From NCBI RefSeq assembly GCF_028502605.1, contig NC_079236.1:2418001-2482000 (forward strand): a stretch of 64,000 nt of DNA, read 5' to 3'. The notes beneath the pieces are model-generated. The model made no database searches. It was not told where the DNA came from and was given only the letters and a program-made list of their open reading frames with translations. The position numbers and the translations under genes were made by a program. Each line of letters starts with the position of its first letter. Within the stretch, counting starts at the first letter, position 1. Of the stretch, positions 1 through 11,096 are shown in pieces. Source of the stretch: Trichoderma breve. Taxonomy: Eukaryota; Ascomycota; Sordariomycetes; Hypocreales; Hypocreaceae.

Positions 1-253
1 TCCAGGGCCTCGCAATGCGGGTCGGTGTCGGTGAGAGGAGTCGTGAATTCGGTCGCGGGGGATTGGGAGAGGAGAGGCTGAGATGTGCTCTGCAGTCGTG
101 ATGGTGAGGTGGAAGCGACTGATTTTCGAAGCTGCACAACTTGGTTCTGGCCTAGCGCTGAGTGGGAAAGTTCCGCCTGATTAGGGGCCCGTGCGTCACT
201 GCCACTGTGGACAGCCGCACGCAGCCTGAATGGGCTACGCCCACCTATTGTTT
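1..253 (-). other. open frame without ATG running off the left edge (possible 5' exon)
   Basis: On the minus strand one frame stays open from about position 253 to the window edge, roughly 84 codons, and is rich in Ser, Thr, Pro and Gln. It contains no ATG. Just upstream lies a TAA and an AATAG that could serve as a splice acceptor. This could be an internal or 5' exon of a gene continuing beyond the left edge, or a GC-rich leader that is open by chance. No family was recognised. Confidence 0.2.
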
Positions 254-1009
254 AGGTATCTCTTGGGGGATGTGGGCAGCAGCTTTTGGGGGGTTTTAGA
301 CCTTTGCACAGTGTCTGTGACTTTTGCACGCATTCCCCGGAACAAGGCGCTCAATAGTCGATGTCAATACCACCAATTGCTGACCACGTCAGGGCTGAAT
401 AACATTCATGCATATGCTAAAAGGTTGACAGCGCCAATTGCTGTCATAGTATATTTCCAACGAAAAAGAAACAAGGAGATATTTTGTTTCCAATGGCCCT
501 GTATTCACGCTGCTGTCAGCTAGGCAGTCAGCGTCAGCAGATGCCTGTGAAGTGACTCATTGGATGGTCGATCAGGCTCGGGCTGAGTCGATTTTAGCAC
601 CTGACAATGATTATAAAAGACCAGTCACACTTTCTAAAGACTTGGCAGCTGTTGCAGTTTTTGTTCTTAAATTATTTCTGGCTAGTTTTCGTCAAGCACT
701 TCATTTTTTCCCCCCCTGCAGGCTTGTTCATATTCATAACGTCACTATTCACTACGCTGCTTGGCTTGCTCCTTGGTACAATAATAAGGCAAAAACCAAC
801 AAGTATATGAAGTGGTCCAGCGAATACAACAGATTTCATGCATCACTTCAGCATCACCGTGTAGGAGAGGGAAAAGAATAATTCAATGCGTGTCTGGTAG
901 TACATAAGGAAGTCCGGGCGTGGTTATATCCCAGCACCGTTCTAGAGTCTATTTACATAGCCACTCATCATTTAGAGAGTGGCATCAACAAACCATCCTC
1001 CATAGTACT
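254..1009. other. intergenic, no gene seen
   Basis: About 750 nt downstream of ATP17 on its strand. The short ATG-initiated frames here have low-complexity, non-conserved translations and no intron signals that join them into a recognisable protein. It must contain the ATP17 3' untranslated region; nothing else is supported. Confidence 0.5.
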
Positions 1010-1684
1010 TTAGTGGGCATTGTTCTTGTGGTGACCTATACAGAGTATTAGCAAAGGAATATTGAGCTGCAACAAATAACCAGATGTACGTACGCAGGTG
1101 GAAGTAGTAGTTTTGAGCGTAACCGATGCCGATCAGGAAGAGCAGGGCGTGCACGATAGCTGCAATTTCGATGCATGTTAGCATGTATTCCGCATCTAAG
1201 CCGTTGATTTGGGTCATATCGTACGAGTAGCAGAGGCGTTCTTGCCAAAGTACTTGGCCTGGTAGCGTCCGAGAAGACCCTTGCCCTTGATCTCGGGGGC
1301 GGCACCCCGGGGAAGCTTCTCGTAGAAGCTGACGACACGCTGCATGCGCAGAGCGTCAGGAGCAGCACCGATTGCCTAGCATCGAGTATTCTTCGTTAGC
1401 CCAGTGTTCCATTGTCCCGCATATCGTCCGATCGGAAGGCTCGCAACCGCCTTCCTCGCACGACGACCCATTTCTGTCCGTCCGCGTTGCGTCCTCTTCG
1501 AATCGTGTTGACATGTATAGTCCGGCGGTGTTTTCAATCATTATGAGTGTCTCGTACCTTGGGAGAGGCAATCTACAAAGACTTTTATTAGCACAACCAG
1601 ACATGGAGGAATTGACATGCCACCAAAGAGTCTCACCTTGGGGGGAATGAGCGTGGAAAGCGCTCGGCGAGTGACGAAGCTCAT
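1010..1684 (-). CDS. ATP17: F1Fo-ATP synthase subunit f (ATP17), five exons
   Basis: Membrane subunit of the mitochondrial ATP synthase Fo stator/dimer region. Exons on the minus strand are 1684-1637, 1572-1558, 1375-1225, 1159-1094 and 1035-1010, giving 306 nt and 101 aa. The spliced protein begins MSFVTRRALSTLIPPK, close to the yeast Atp17 start, has a central LPRGAAPEIKGKGLLGRY segment, one transmembrane helix at about residues 73-88, and the family ending YYFHLRHHKNNAH. Introns carry GTGAGA/GTACGT-type donors and a TGCTAAC branch site in intron 3. Exon 2 is only 15 nt (IASPK). The start is fixed by the N-terminal match. It is divergent from the NDUFS4 gene, 279 nt away. Identification is by recognised family sequence; the exon map is my reading. 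Confidence 0.9.
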
Positions 1685-1963
1685 GATGTCGGATGGCGAG
1701 GAAAGACGCTCGAAAGTCTGGCCGTCAAATGTCGAATGGGGCGCTCAATGGGCAAGGTCGTCGATAAATCGCTGGATTTGCATTATTCGCAGCCGAGAGG
1801 TTCTCTTGCCGAAAAGCACTCGTCTCGGCAAAACATCGCTCCGCACCGCCCAATCAGCGCTCTCCATTTTCGGCCCAGCCAAGTTCAACATTGGCCGCAA
1901 ACCACCATCATCGCCGTCACGGACAACCAATTTCCTTCAATTGAGAGGCACAGTTTCTTCGCC
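1685..1963. promoter_or_regulatory. shared divergent promoter of ATP17 and NDUFS4
   Basis: The 279 nt between two start codons must hold both promoters and both 5' leaders. It contains three CCAAT pentamers: 1850-1854 (+), 1890-1894 (- strand, read as ATTGG) and 1927-1931 (+). CCAAT is the core bound by the HAP/CBF complex, which is known to regulate respiratory genes in fungi. That both genes are controlled this way is inference. Confidence 0.6.
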
Positions 1964-2676
1964 ATGGCGTCTCTCAGAACTCAGTCGGCCGCTCGCCTGC
2001 TGCGCAATGCCGTGCGCCCGCGGCTGGCTTTGGCCTCCATGCCCCGCCGCTTCGAAAGCACCGTGGGAAAGCCTGCCGATGTTGTTCCCGCCATGCCCAG
2101 CGCCAACCAGCCCGACTACGACGCACCTGTCGACAAGGCTACCTCGTACGGAAGCTATTCTACCTCTTCTGTTGATAATACCGGATGCTAACCGTGCACA
2201 GCACATTTTCTCCGGTTCCCAAGCGTGTGCAAGATGGCACTGAGGAAGTTCTCGCTGCCGCCACTATCTCGGGTGCTCCTCTCGAACTCCAGGCAAGGAC
2301 GGTCCGGTTAGTTTGATTCTCGACCTGCTTGTCTCAAATATTTGCCCCTCTAATTCAATCATCTAGTATCTACAAGGAGGCAAAGCCAGCTACACAATCC
2401 GGCGACTTCAGGGGCGAGCGCTGGCGAATGGACTGGGATATTCTGTCCAAGGGACACCGATGGGAAAACCCATTGATGGGATGGCAATCCTCGGGAGATT
2501 TCGTACAGGGAACCCACATCAACTTCAAGTCCAAGGAGGACGCCATTCATTTCGCAGAGAAGCAGGGCTACGAGTACTTCGTCCAGGAGCCCAACTCGCG
2601 CAAGATTACACCCAAAGCATACGCCAACAACTTCCTATACTCGCCCAAGAAGTTGAAGCACATTCGAACAAAATAG
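1964..2676 (+). CDS. NDUFS4: NADH:ubiquinone oxidoreductase 18/21 kDa subunit, NDUFS4 family
   Basis: Accessory subunit of mitochondrial complex I, located on the peripheral arm near the NADH module. Exons are 1964-2145, 2202-2306 and 2367-2676 (597 nt, 198 aa). The N-terminus is a typical mitochondrial presequence (MASLRTQSAARLLRNAV, Arg/Ala-rich, then RRFEST). The conserved core starts near residue 83 (ARTVRIYKEAKPATQSG) and runs through WRMDWDILSKGHRWENPLMGW, HINFKSKEDAIHFAEKQGY and the C-terminal KAYANNF...KLKHIRTK. Both introns are short (56 and 60 nt), with GTACGG and GTTAGT donors and CACAG/CTAG acceptors. The start is the first ATG before the presequence. It is head to head with ATP17, so two OXPHOS subunits share one intergenic region. 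Confidence 0.93.
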
Positions 2677-3064
2677 GGCATCAAACATGCGTGCCGATGC
2701 AAAAATATTAGATAAGAAATAGTGTATTAAAATTATGATTCACGGATGCGCCTTTTAAACCCAAGCAGAGGTGCTGCTGTTCTGACTTGTCCAATATATC
2801 TGAACCCTCCAATTCTACTTTATGAGCTAGAAAGAAACCCCTTCTATATGAGCTTTCTGTGATAAAATTGGTTCATGCATTCTGCCTTAGTCTTCTCAAG
2901 CCCCTATAACAACAGGCATAGCTGCCATTCGGATTCACGTAGTGCGTGTGCGAGTGTGTATGGATAATTGCGAAATATTATGTGAATTAAATGTCATTAT
3001 AGTAGTAGAATTGCAAGTTGCAATTTGATAGGGGTCGTAGTATTCATAAGCGTCATTGGATTGT
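2677..3064. other. convergent 3' intergenic spacer
   Basis: 388 AT-rich nt between the convergent NDUFS4 and GID8 stops. It holds both 3' untranslated regions. No open frame of note. Confidence 0.6.
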
Positions 3065-4242
3065 TTAGGTCGTCACCATGGAATCATGCCCATTCTCTGA
3101 ATTGGAACCTCGCCAGGCTTGATTCGAGGACTCTTCGCCTCTCAGTCCTATGTCGAGACGATCTGGAAGGCTGGTGCCCTTCTCCCTCGCCGCACCTTCT
3201 GCCCAGGCTCGCATCTTGACGAGCTGGCGGATGGCGGCCTCGCGTCTTGTTGACTGCCTTTCCAAGATGGCCCGGTTCACCTTGTCCGCTGCATCACGGC
3301 GCAGACTAGGGTCGAGAAGGGCGGCCAATTGCGGTTCCAGGACATCGGGATTAAATAGCAATAAAGCCATTGTTGTTTCCAAATCCTCCAAGAATGCAGG
3401 GTTTGTGGAAGCACGCGGACCAAGTTGTTCCGTTGCAAATTTCAGGGCAGGGCTGATATCTCCCCCAGATGCAGTGCACACTCGGATTAACTCGACGAGT
3501 TGGAGCCGCAGCAGAGAAAAGTGCAATGCGGTATCTTCATCCAGAATCTAAATCTCATGTTAGAATCGATGAGCTGGAAACCAAAGCCGAAATGCGATTT
3601 TTAACAAGGGATAGAAAGTGGGTAAATCATAAAAAAGTGGTGTTTCTCATCACGGGCCAGTAAACCGACCATATGCGTGGTGCATGTATAAACTCTTGTT
3701 TTAATCATATAAGGGGTGGGGGACGGAAGTCAAGGCGGGTGATGGCGCCACATACCTCAGGATCAAGTTCGTTAAGAGTCTCGATGGCGGTCTGAATATT
3801 CCCGCTATGGATGCAGTTCTGAATCTGCTGCCTGGCGCGGATGGCGGAGGTATCCTGTTGTGGCTGCAAGTTTGCCTCTTTCGAGAACCTTGCAGCCGCA
3901 TTCGGGTAGCCCTCCATGGTCAAATAATCCAAAATCAAGGCATTAATATCGCTAAAAGTTTGTCAATAATCCGTACCAGCTACAGCACCAGACAAGAGAG
4001 AAGAATGACAAAAATGCTTTCGAAGTGTTCAGGAAAGAAGAAGATTATATCGGATCTCCGCACAAAATGTCTCAGAGAGATTCCCATTGATATAGTGTTC
4101 ATCATATAGATGGCATTGTGGTGTAGGGGAAAGAAGTCAGGGTTGGGCGCGCAGCTCATACATACTTTTTGGGAGACTTGACCCCCTCGACACGCCTCTC
4201 AAAGGCATGTTTAGCCGGAGTAGCTGTAGAAGCTGACGACAT
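3065..4242 (-). CDS. GID8: GID/CTLH E3 ligase complex subunit 8 (LisH-CTLH protein)
   Basis: Scaffold subunit of the GID/CTLH ubiquitin ligase, which in yeast degrades gluconeogenic enzymes. Exons on the minus strand are 4242-4166, 3951-3756 and 3547-3065 (756 nt, 251 aa). The protein starts MSSASTATPAKHAFERRVEGV. The LisH motif is NDINALILDYLTMEGYPNAAARF at about residues 26-48. The CTLH segment follows (IRARQQIQNCIHSGNIQTAIETLNEL), then the CRA region (ILDEDTALHFSLLRLQLVELIR). Splice junctions fall exactly at KK/N and DPE/I, which keep the family reading intact. Intron 1 is 214 nt, long for this window. The start is the only ATG leading into LisH. Confidence 0.92.
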
Positions 4243-5877
4243 CTGCGCAGAGAGTCAGGACATGGAGCGGGGTGCAAAGTCCAGCAACGTCACGGCATCG
4301 TACCATAGATCCGATCAACGGCCCTCCCGCAGGAAGCCGGCAGAAGCTCTAGTTACGGTACGACAGCAGCGGATTTGTGAGAATAAGGAGGCTCATGGCG
4401 TGCGCGGGCAGCCAAAGAGGAAGCCGAGGATGCCACCGTTTCAGCGCATTGGCAAGCCGAGTCGTGGAACCGTAGGCTCGCGAACAGGGCGAAAGTGGTG
4501 GGAGATGGGAAAAGTTTGGTATGTGGAAGAGAGAGAAGCGATTTTGCGCAAAGGCGGAAGAGCAGCGACTGCCCTTTTTGGAGGTGGCCTAGCCCCGTTT
4601 AAAGTAATCCAGGCGGACCAATAGCTGACGCGGACGCCCGCGAGCGCCCCACAGAAGCTTTTTGCGGCTGCGTTTGCCCTCTCTGGTGGGGGACTTTGGC
4701 AGCTAACATGAGAAGAGCATGGTAGAACGGGGCATGTGAAACTGATAACTGGGGGGGTTCCATCAGTAACGGAACCCTTCACGATGATAATGAGAGCAAA
4801 AGAAAAAAAAAGAGGGAAAATTTTTCATTAAAAAAATAAGTGAAAAGAAATGGGTATGATATCGGGCCATTGTGTGGCATTGCACAGCGGGTGTTGCTGA
4901 AGCCAAACAGCTCTAGGAGTGCTTCAGTTAGTGCAGGTAGCCGCTGCGAGTACCTGGTCCCTGTACTGCTGAATGTACGTGCGGTAATCGTACTCGTCGG
5001 TATTCCGTCAGATATCAGCTTGGCTGGCAGCAGCATGCAAACTAAGGCTCAAGATAATCAAGAGTCTTCTGCACGCCGTAAACCCTTTGGGTACCTGTCG
5101 ATACCTCGTAACTTAGTGCATGTCCCCTCGCCTCCTATTTGGCGGCCAGCCAAAGGACGCAAGGTACAGCATAGAGAAATGGGAGCACGAGACGAGGCTG
5201 GCTGATCAAAAGCCAACAACCACCATGTTCAGCTCTGCACACTAAGCCATTCCATCCGCCAGCAGCCTCACTTCACAGCTTCCTCCTCCCAGGCTGCCAA
5301 AAGCCCTAGCCGCCTCTGCCTAGACGCCGCCGACCATGTGAGCGTTAGCTGTCCGGCACATGCTTACTTTACTTTAGGTGCTTGTGCCTCCCCAAGCCCT
5401 ATCAGACCTATCAGGGCGGCTTAAGCGTCGCTTGATGGGGTCTATCCGCTGTTACGTTAGCGGGCCAGCTGTAGAAGCGGCCATCTCCGTCCCACGCCCT
5501 CGAAGCCTCGATTCCGGTGGGCTACAGCAGAACTGCAGCCAGATAAGATTTCTTGTCCTGCACCCTGACCGTCAGTTTACATCTGATCTGTTCCGCCATC
5601 TGTTCTATCTATCGATCGACCTTTGCTTGTCACCTTTGTTCTCGCAACCGCTCCTCAGCTTTCTCACTCACTTCAAATCTCAGCAGCAATCTATTACTGT
5701 ACGGTCCTCGTACTGGCGCCAGCAAAAACTCGCGGGGTGGATCACGCGAGCCACTTCCCACTTCATCTACTCTTGTACCCTACCTAGGATAAAAGCAAAA
5801 GCGTAACCCTGTGCTTGACCTTGCTCGTAACAACGACCTGTCGGCCAATAGCCCAAACCACGTCCTGGCCGGTAGAA
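4243..5877. other. divergent intergenic region GID8/URK1
   Basis: 1.6 kb between two divergent starts. It has poly-A stretches near 4800-4840 and a pyrimidine-rich tract at about 5570-5700 ahead of URK1, typical of fungal core promoters and 5' leaders. The open frames present are short, contradictory between frames, and match no family. Confidence 0.5.
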
Positions 5878-7750
5878 ATGTCGCAGCTCGAGAGCCATGT
5901 CACGGTTCAGAAGCGAGCTTACTACTCTCCGCCATGGGCAGATGTTAGCATCATCGCCGTCGCTGGCAGCTCGGGCTCTGGCAAGTCGACGCTATCTCAG
6001 ACGATAGTGAAGCAGCTCAACCTGCCCTGGGTTGTCATTCTATCCATGGCATGAACACTCTAGGAGAAGCGTGGAGATTCGAAATGCCGTGGCTAACAAC
6101 AAATCAGGACTCGTTCTATAAGACATTGACCCCTGCCCAATCCAAACTGGCATTTGCCAATGAGTACGACTTCGACTCACCAGATGTACGTCCCTGGATT
6201 CGATGCCGTTTCTCAATCTCCGTCAAATATCAGTCGCTTAGACCACTTACGTAGGCCATTGATTTCGATGCTCTGATTAACACTCTACGAGATCTGAAAG
6301 CTGGGTAACCATGACCTACTACCTAATGAGACAGGTTTTGGACACACTCATTAACCCAACGTCTGCAGAAAGCGAGCAGAGGTTCCCGTATATTCTTTCG
6401 CCAAGCATGCACGACTAGAACACACCACATCCATCTATTCCCCGCACGTACTCGTTTTGGAAGGCATTTTTGCCCTCTACGATCCGCGGGTTCGTGAATT
6501 ATGTGATATGGGAGTAAGTCAGCCTCACGGATGGTAGCATCAGATAGAATCTGACCCTGCTTTAGATCTACTGTGATGCTGATGCAGATACCTGCCTGTC
6601 GCGGAGAAGTAGGCATCTTCCTTGCCCGTAGAGTTGCCATCAAGTGCAAGTGCTCACCATTTACGCTAGTTGTTCGAGATGTTCGGGAGCGAGGTCGAGA
6701 TGTTGAGGGCTGCATAAAGCAGTGGTTCGCTTTCGTGAAACCCAACTTTGAAAAGGTGAGACTTCCAAGTCAAGCTGCAGTTTGCCTATTAGGTGGATCT
6801 CTCGCTTACCACAGCCTACCTGTTGTGAATCAGTTCGTCGAGCCACAACGCAAAGTAGCGGATTTAATCGTACCCAGAGGAATCGAGAATCGAGTGGCAC
6901 TTGGTGAGTCTAAGCCAGTTCTTGCATGAGATCCTTTTTTTCTTCTTTGAACATTTATACTAAGTGGCAATGTAAAGATATGATGGTTCAATTCATTGAA
7001 AAGAAGCTGTTTGAAAAGTCAACTCACCATCGTGAGGCTTTGGCTAGGCTTGAGGTCAGAGACAGAGATGAGCCTCTATCCGACCGCGTCGTAGTCATGA
7101 GCGAGGGGCCGCAAATCAAGTTCATGAACACGATTCTTCAGGACATAGACACGTCGGCCGAAGACTTCATCTTCTACTTCGATCGCCTTGCCGCCTTGAT
7201 CATTGAACAGTAAGTCTAGAGAGGCATGTTTAGCCTAGAGGGTGGTGTATATTGACTTGACTACAGGGCTCTGAACAACGTCCAGTTCGAAGAAGCGTCC
7301 ATCGAGACGCCACCTGGTTATACGTACAAAGGTTTACGACCCAAGGGAGAGGTTAGCGCTGTGATTGTGCTCCGAGGAGGGTCGGCGTTTGAACCAGCCC
7401 TTAGAAAAACCATCCCGGACTGCAGAACAGGCAGGCTCCTGATCCAGTCCAGTTACTCAACTGGAGAACCAGAACTCCACTACCTGCGCCTTCCAGAAGA
7501 TATCCACAAGCATGAGAGCGTGCTACTACTGGATACGCAGATGGCTAGCGGAGGAGCAGCTCTGATGGCAGTTCAAGTTCTGGTCGACCACGGCGTTGCA
7601 CTGGAACGTATCGTCTTGGCAACTTATTCCGCAGGAAAAGTTGGCTTGCATAGGTTGATGACGGTATTCCCAGAGATCACGGCCGTGGTTTGCAATCTCC
7701 TTCCCCATGCAGAGCAGCGCTGGGTTGAAAAGAGATACTTTCGCTGCTGA
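5878..7750 (+). CDS. URK1: uridine/cytidine kinase fused to a UPRT-like domain
   Basis: Pyrimidine salvage enzyme that phosphorylates uridine and cytidine. Nine exons: 5878-6048, 6108-6185, 6255-6304, 6369-6513, 6566-6608, 6670-6755, 6834-6903, 6978-7209, 7267-7750 (1359 nt, 452 aa). The kinase half has the P-loop GSSGSGKST at residues 30-38, VVILSMDSFYKTL, and the lid segment RDVRERGRDVEGCI. The C-terminal half (about 240-450) is a UPRT fold with LLDTQMASGGAALMAVQVL where active UPRTs carry the PRPP loop, so phosphoribosyl transfer is uncertain. Intron 1 (6049-6107) begins GC, not GT, and is needed to keep ILSM-DSF contiguous. The start is the first ATG in the frame, 22 codons before the kinase beta strand. 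Confidence 0.92.
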
Positions 7751-8961
7751 GCGGCCTGCATTCTACCATTATACATGACACTACTTGCATACTATACAAT
7801 GAGGCCAATCTTCACTTTTTTCGGCCTGGTGGAATAACAGGTGCCTGCTCCTAGCAACGATGATGTTTCGATGGTGGTGATGATGACATGGGTGTACATG
7901 AACTGCGTGAGTGCGCGTGTGAATGAATGCTTGCATAATGAAGTGAGGTGAAAGCATCTGTGGATGATTTTACATACCATGCGGCAATCACATTGAATGA
8001 TATGAAGAACCATCATTTTGAAACTGTCCTTGAAGCTTGTACACGGCCTGTCGGAGGAGCTGCCGGGACGAAACCGACGTCGGCGACCGCGGCATCTCCG
8101 CGAGGCCGAAGCTCAAAGGGCCGACTTCCGGTGCGCGATGACTGAATATGGATCCTGCATACGCCGGCGAGCGATATTCTAGCTGCGAGAGGCAGACTTT
8201 TTTTCTTTTCCCCTTGTCTAGCTGGCATTGTGTTTTTCTTCCCTCTTTTCTCGGCCCTTTTAGTTGGTATATGTCGCGGGCATTTTCATTACGTCTTGGC
8301 TTTTTGGCCTCATAATTAGCATTGCATCGAGTTCGAGTGCATTTATATACGGACACGCACTAATAGTAATAAACAATTCATCAAGTTGTCGTTCAATCTC
8401 CAATTATACGCATCAACATACGTAGCAATTGAGTAATCATGTCCACTATGGTGTTGAGATGCCGAATCACTCCGTGACATCAAAATCGACAAGTCCGTCG
8501 ACATGGACAATTAATTCCCCTCCAACTCGGATTCAGTGGGCCGATTAGTTGGCACAGGCGGCGTTCCTGGTCGCTATTTCAAGATCCAGTGGGGACCTGA
8601 ACATCAGTTAGTGTCCATTCCTGGGAGGCTATGACGCCATGAGCTTTGCCCGGCATATCCAGAGTAGCCTATATCAAGCACAAAGGGCCAACCATGATAA
8701 ATCTCTCACTGTTGGATATAGTACCAAGTCACATGTTGATACACCAAGAAGCAGAAAACAACTTCTTTCTTCTCCTTTGTCCAACTTATAACTACTAGGT
8801 ACTAACCTGGTACCTTCACTGACTGCAACCACACCAGCTGGGTACGTGACACACAAGCTTCGAGCTATTCGTATTCAAATCCCCAGCAATCAATTGGCGC
8901 GAGGCACACCTTTGGGCCTCCATGAAGTAATCGCGTCGACTCCATTGACTCGTTGTTGACT
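7751..8961. other. intergenic: URK1 3' region and NDE1 promoter
   Basis: 1.2 kb between tandem genes. A CCAAT box in reverse orientation (ATTGG, 8893-8897) lies 65 nt before the NDE1 ATG. The GGTACC-like palindrome near 8810 is common in this window. No supported gene. Confidence 0.5.
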
Positions 8962-11096
8962 ATGCCTCTGGCCTCAGCACAGCTGGGATCACTTCGCCTA
9001 GCAGCGGGCAGTATCACCAAGCAGCGTCTTTCCCTCAGCTCTCGAACGACCCTCCCCGCGACATGTTCGCAGCTGCGGGCCTTCTCCAAGCTCTACCCTC
9101 GAACTAGACGAACCCCCTTGGCAGCCAATTCGATCGAGCAACCCCAGTTGCAATCACACCCTCGACTTAGCCTCGTCTTCTCTCGCGCCTTGTCTGGCAA
9201 GCCGCTGCCCCAGCGCAAGTCATGGCTGCTTAATTTTCTCTACCGAGCGGCGGCGTGGGTTGGCATTTCTATTGTCGTCGTGGGAGGCGGCGTCTTTGCC
9301 TTCTTCCTCTACGATGCCAGCACGTACAAAGAACACAGCACGCAGAGCGATATTGACATCTCGCAACTCGCGCTGCAGCCACGTCGCGGCGGTCCCAAGA
9401 ATCTACCCATCGCAGAAGTCTACATCGATGACGATGAGGCCAAGGCCAAGGCCAAGCCCAGACTTGTTATCCTGGGCGGTGGATGGGGTGGCGTGGCGCT
9501 TCTCAAGGACTTGAACCCGGACGACTACAACGTCACAGTCATCTCTCCCGCCAACTACTTCCTCTTCACCCCTATGCTGCCGTCTGCTACCGTGGGCACT
9601 TTGGAGCTGCGCTCTCTGGTTGAGCCCATTCGACGTATACTGAGCCGCGTCAACGGCCACTTTATACGTGCCAAGGCAGAGGACGTTGAATTCTCCCATA
9701 AGCTGGTCGAGGTATCTCAGTTTGATCACAAGGGGAAAGAGGTCCGTTTCTACGTTCCCTACGATAAGCTAGTCATTGCCGTCGGCTCCGCAACAAATCC
9801 TCATGGTGTCAAGGGGCTGGAGAATGCCTTTTTCCTCAAGGATATTAACGATGCGCGGATGATTCGAAACAAGGTCATCCAGAATCTCGAGCTTGCCTGC
9901 CTGCCTACTACATCGGACGAAGAGCGCAAGCGGTTGCTTTCTTTCGTCGTTAGCGGCGGTGGGCCGACAGGCGTCGAGTTCGCTGCTGAGCTCTACGATC
10001 TTCTAAATGAGGACTTGACTCGACACTTCCCTCGTCTGTTGCGAAATGAGATATCTGTCCATATAATCCAGAGCCGAGGCCACATCCTAAACACGTACGA
10101 CGAGACGGTCTCAAAATATGCAGAGGAGCGGTTTGCTCGTGATCAGGTTGAAGTTCTTACGAATTCACGGGTCAAGGAGGTTCAGCCTGACAAGATCATC
10201 TTTAGCCAGAAGCAGGAGGACGGGACTGTAATCACCAAGGAGCTCCCAATTGGCTTTTGCCTGTGGTCTACCGGCGTCTCTCCGACGGCTCTATCCCAGA
10301 AGCTGGCCAAGAAGCTGGGCGACTTCCAGACGAACCGACATGCGCTGGAAACGGACACCCACCTCCGCCTCAACGGTGCTCCTCTTGGCGATGTCTATGC
10401 CATTGGCGACTGTTCCACCGTCCAGAACAACGTTGCCGACAGCATCGTGAGCTTCCTCCGTAAGCTCGCGTGGTCGCGTGGAATCGAGCCGGAGACGCTT
10501 CAGCTTCACTTCTCCGACTGGCGAACTGTTGCACAGGACGTCAAGAAGCGCTTCCCGCAGGCGGTCAACCATCTCAAGCGTCTTGATAAGCTCTTTTTCG
10601 AGTTCGACAAGGATCAATCCGGGACCCTCGACTTCGGCGAGCTTCGGGAGCTCTTGAACCAGATTGATAGCAAGCTGACGTCGCTACCGGCCACGGCTCA
10701 GCGTGCCCATCAGCAGGGATTGTACCTCGCCCACAAATTCAACAAGATGGCTAAAATCTCAGACGCAATGCTGGCAAACGACATTCGAGATGGCGACCTG
10801 GACGCCGCCGTCTACAAGGCATTCGAATACCGCCACTTGGGTAGCCTGGCATATATCGGAAACTCGGCCGTCTTTGACCTGGGAGAGGGCTGGAGCATGG
10901 CCGGTGGGCTGTGGGCCGTGTATGCCTGGAGGTCCGTCTACTTTGCGCAGAGCGTGAGCTTCCGGACAAGGAGCTTGATGGCCATGGACTGGATGAAACG
11001 AGGATTATTCGGTAGAGGTATGTTTTATTCATCGTTGATCCATTCATATGGAGCTGAGCACTAACAATTGAATTTATAGATCTTGTGGCTTTTTGA
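8962..11096 (+). CDS. NDE1: alternative (type II) NADH:ubiquinone oxidoreductase with EF-hand
   Basis: Single-subunit rotenone-insensitive NAD(P)H dehydrogenase of the inner mitochondrial membrane. Exons are 8962-11017 and 11080-11096 (2073 nt, 690 aa). The N-terminus is Arg/Ser-rich and presequence-like; a hydrophobic segment at about residues 95-117 suggests membrane insertion. FAD-binding GGGWGG lies near 170 and the second dinucleotide motif SGGGPTGVEFAAEL near 330. A canonical EF-hand loop DKDQSGTLDFGE sits near 549-560, inserted before the C-terminal domain. The last exon supplies only the conserved end GRDLVAF. The EF-hand and presequence fit the external Ca2+-regulated class (Neurospora NDE1-like); calcium dependence is inferred from the family. 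A TTG three codons upstream is not needed as the start. Confidence 0.92.

Noticed and set aside
4169..4624. 151-codon plus-strand frame overlapping GID8 exon 1
   Set aside because: Basic, featureless translation antisense to a verified exon and promoter; no homologous pattern.
8953..8961. Upstream non-ATG start for NDE1
   Set aside because: Position 8953 is TTG; the ATG at 8962 already gives a complete presequence.
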